Assembly (NCBI RefSeq): GCF_028769735.1
Contig: NC_088171.1
Span: 82,450,716-82,514,715 of the forward strand
Origin: Zonotrichia leucophrys gambelii
Taxonomy: Eukaryota > Chordata > Aves > Passeriformes > Passerellidae
Direction: 5' to 3'
Length of the DNA: 64,000 bases
Within the stretch, counting starts at the first letter, position 1, and each line of letters begins with the position of its first letter. A model generated the notes under the pieces. That model was not told where the DNA came from. It saw only the letters and a program-made list of their open reading frames with translations, and searched no databases. The position numbers were made by a program, and so were the translations under genes. Positions 60,283 through 64,000 of the stretch are shown here, in pieces.

Positions 60283-63200
60283 CATATTAAAAGAGATGGT
60301 CTTGTGCTCATTTGAAAGTGGCTTACATATAGAATATATGCACTTGATAGAATTTAACATGTATAACAATAATAATATTTCTACAGTCTGTTTGTTCAAA
60401 TTATTTTAAAAGACTTTTGCAATCAGTAGTTATGGTTTTGAAATCTCTTGTTGGTAACATCTTCAATTCATGGCTGAGGAAATCTAAAGCACTTAGAAGA
60501 AAACATTTTTTCCTATTCACCTAATTTAAAAATTGAGTGAAAATATTATTTTCCTTTAAATTAATTGCACAAGATGTGTACCATGAGTGGAAAAATACTA
60601 CAAAAACTAAAGGCGATATTTTGTATCTGAGATGATACGTTTTAGACATAACTTAATATTTGGATGACAAACATAAAGAAGTTTAATAAAAGGCTAGATA
60701 GTTGTACACATATTATTACATCCATAAACAATGAATTATATGTAGTTTTTATTAGACTATGTCATTGCAGTGTGGTGTGTGGCAAAGAATTAAGCGATGA
60801 AATAAGATTTGAGCTGCGTGTGCCACATTGTCCCAAGATAAAAATCAAAGTTCTGTCTCTTCCAAAGCAAATTGCTGCAGCAAAGCATTACAGGGACTAT
60901 CTTGGTCAGAGCAGTAACATACAATGACATTCTTCACTTCTACAGAAAATCAGTACAATTTCATTACCCTGCTTCCCTGCAGGGCAGCTTGATGCACTTA
61001 CATTAAAGTCTCCATCTCTTACCTGTTTTTTAAAATGCTTGCTGTTTATGTCTTCAGGGCTCTACCCTAATTTTAGCTACAAAGAACACTCTAGCTTTAT
61101 AAAACAACTTATTTCAGAATTATCTCACTGTATTTTTTCATATGTTTAAGAAACAAGACCACCTTAAAATAAAATAAGGTTTCATTTAAGAACTTATGCA
61201 GTGTCATACTAATCTTATAACGTTTGCTTACCAATTACTCTTTTCTCTGAGTTTCTTGAAATCTTAGAAAAGAGCCCTGGTTAGTTCTGCTCCATGTTTT
61301 ACTGTTTTGTTAAGGCTATAATGCAATGAACATTTCATGAAGGATAATAATGAAAACACACCATTGGCCCTGGGTTGCAGCAACATAAATTGAGATAGAA
61401 AGCAAAAATGAGAAGCAATGTGGAAGGACAGCAGCCCCTAAAATGGCTCTAAAGATAAGATAAACAATCTTAAACTAATCTTCTGAATCATTAGCATTGA
61501 AATAGTTCATACCACACAAGACTAATGATTATTCTTTACAGTAGTAGAAAAGGCTAAAAAGAAAATATGCTTTTTCTATATACCAACGTAATATAGTAGC
61601 CCACTTTTACAGCATCTTCACATTGGCTTTTCTCTCAAAATATTTTACCTAGATATCACTCTGTTTTAAAATAATGGTATAATATTTAGCTTCTGTTTGT
61701 GTGTGTGTCAGATTTATTGTTCACATCAATGGCAACTTGTTGTTGGACTAGCCTTCTCCAAAGAAAAAACATTTAATGCAAAACAACAGCACAAAGTGCC
61801 ACATGTTGTTCTGCATTATGATTCAGTACTTAGAAGTAAAGGACACTTAACAAAGTAATATGTAGTTCAGTTCTTCAGCCTTTTTTCCCTCTCTGGGCTG
61901 CTGAATACACCACCAATGACCAGAATTGAAAACACGGATTTTTATGAGAGTGGCCCCAAGGGCTCAAATTCCTTCACTTTTCACAAAATAAAATGGTAGT
62001 ACTGATACCCACCCAGACTGTGATCAGGTGAGTTTCCTGACAATATTTTAGACATTACAGAACTTGTGGTGTTTTGAAGTGGAAAGATAGGGAGTGTAGC
62101 TAAAATGTTTTAAAATGTACACTCAAATCTTGGGGCTTAATTGCCGTCTGATTTTCAGCTAGGTACTAAGCAGCTGTAGAAGTCAGCAAGTCTGCTGCTT
62201 CATGGAGGAGAAACTATAAATATGAAGTCTAATCATTTTCTAAGCCTAACTTAATCTGTTTACACACATAAGCCTTTGTAAAAGTTTTTACAGCTCTTCT
62301 CCATATCCCTGAGAAAAGCTATATCCCATGTACTGCAAAGTAGCATACATGGAGATCAAATTATCTGATATTTTAAGTAACCAACAATATCTGCATAAAA
62401 GTTGCATGTCATGTAAGCAGATTGAGGCTTGTGGCCAACATTTGTGGTGTACAGATTTTGCTTGAGATGAAGGGAATGGGAAGTACCTTTCTTTATAGCT
62501 GCCTTCTTCCAGTCCAACCAGAACAATTGTGATGGCCACAGCAGACAGAAGGGTAACTCTTAAATGCATTCTGCATGCCAAAGTGCAATTCCTGTTTATG
62601 TCAGACTGCTTGGGGGTGCTGTAAAGGAGCATGGCAGGTTCCTGATTCACAGTTGGGCTGGCCTAGAGACATAATCTGCCTCGTTGTTTTGGCTACATCC
62701 AAACCAGCATCTGTCCTTTGCCTGACCAGAGCCACACAAATAATGCCCACCACAAAATACTGCCACTGAAATACAGCGTGCACAGTCTGCGATCAACAGG
62801 ACACATAATCTTTAAGATCACTGAATACTGACAGGAACCTGCTGTGATACCTCCAGGTCTCTTCATAGGAACACTGTTTTGCCAGCAGGGATGAAGACCA
62901 GCTTGACATAGTTGCAATTTGTCCCTCTAGTCTCATGACAGCTCATGCTGCTGGTGCACATGCTCGAGTACATTCAGAAACTGGAAGATGCAGACACACA
63001 CTTCTCCTGTTGTTCCCAAAGGTATTCATTTGGATGACACTGTTATTTTTCTTCTTGTCTGCTTTGTCTCTTTTGGATTCAGTGTATTCCAGGAACTTGT
63101 GAACATTGTTTTACTTCAGGTTATACTTCTGGTAAAAGTCCCATACTTTAACTCAAAGAATTTATTTTATTGCTCTTGTATAATATGATTTGTGACACCC

Positions 63201-64000
63201 TTGTATTAGAACTGAGATGAAAGCAGACACTGCAATAGCCACAAGCATTTTAATAAAGGGGATCCTCTTGTTATACCAGAGAAGAATTGCTTAATTCTGC
63301 CCTTCATGTGTGGCACCAGTTTTACTTTCTTACATAATCAAAGCAGGAAGAAATGAGTGAAAAAGCTAGAAAATAATGAAATGCATGACCTAGAAAAGGA
63401 AGAAGTACAATGAAATTAAAAACAAATAAACATCCTGCGCACCGCAGTTTAAGAAACCTGGAATGGCAAGATTGTTAAGCTAGCAAAACCCCAGGAAGGA
63501 GTTTAATTTCCATTTTACTTCTGATGTGTCAATTTTGGTTTGTCCTTTTTATATGAATTATCCTGAAGCCTCTGCCCAAGGAGGGTAATCTTTGCTTGTT
63601 TATGTGAACATCAGCTTCAAGACAATCCATATTAAGACCATGTCCCTCATGCTGTTCAAAAATTAGTACAAAGTTAGCTTCAAAGAAAGACCATGAGAGA
63701 GGAAAATATTGTACCATGTTGCTTTATATCAAAACTAAGTGCTAAATGCATTATGTAATTTATTAAAAATATTCTTACTGAGTCTATACGGAGTCTTGTC
63801 CATGGAAAAAAATTGAATACAACTAGTTACAGATGATTCCCCAGTTACCTGGAGCAGAATATTTTAGATTAATGAGTAATACAACGTTTTTTTTCTAAGA
63901 TTAATTTTATGAACAACGTATAAATAAGTAAAAAGGGGTAATTCAACTTCATTTGGGATTGATAAATTTTCAGGAATAATTCATCTGATTAAGTGTATAA
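60283..64000. other. Gene-free AT-rich stretch to the window end
   Basis: No recognised gene, RNA or repeat. An open frame on the plus strand at 60664-60927 (87 codons) has a somewhat protein-like second half but no domain I can name and no clear splice or promoter signals. The remainder is AT-rich with short chance frames. Confidence 0.55.

Noticed and set aside
1..64000. CRISPR arrays, operons or prokaryotic mobile systems
   Set aside because: The window is vertebrate nuclear DNA; there are no spaced direct repeats and no dense coding.

Overview
The window is vertebrate nuclear DNA, almost certainly from a bird and probably a songbird. The reasons are many degraded CR1 LINE fragments with the usual avian 3' tail, at least three avian-type ERV long terminal repeats (LTRs), AT-rich non-coding DNA, and one CpG island holding a spliced vertebrate exon. 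There is no bacterial-style gene organisation. The songbird call rests on my recognising two LTR families from memory and has not been checked by a search.

The only gene I can identify with confidence is ADCY2 (adenylate cyclase type 2), on the minus strand. Its first coding exon (6022-6246) encodes the cytosolic N-terminus and first membrane helix, and ends at a GTAAGA donor. Positions 1-6021 are the start of its first intron. The exon sits in a CpG island (about 5590-6930) that should hold the promoter and 5' leader. I see no further ADCY2 exon in the window.

From about 6.98 kb to the right end (57 kb) I see no gene I can name. This is the upstream flank of ADCY2; in human the same gene also has a large gene-poor upstream flank. 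It contains CR1 remnants on the plus strand (8785-9825, 10693-10735, 22245-22305, 29135-29200, 34190-35508) and on the minus strand (15125-15615, 23834-26000, 26198-26640, 41311-41955, 48276-48620). LTRs lie at 22322-22955, 29602-29691 (fragment), 44840-45310 (fragment) and 59891-60276. There is also an ancient amniote-type repeat at 47724-47850 and several microsatellites. The best of these are a GATA array, an AATAT array and a pyrimidine/purine-asymmetric hexamer tract.

Items worth a second look are: a tight G-quadruplex motif about 110 nt inside ADCY2 intron 1; weak start-codon context and long open upstream frames on the ADCY2 leader; four exon-like islands with good splice signals but no recognisable protein; a 79-nt inverted repeat that would fold into a pre-miRNA-sized hairpin; and a solo LTR with a nearly intact 6-bp target duplication. 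I found no new multi-gene system, and the exon-like islands may be chance.
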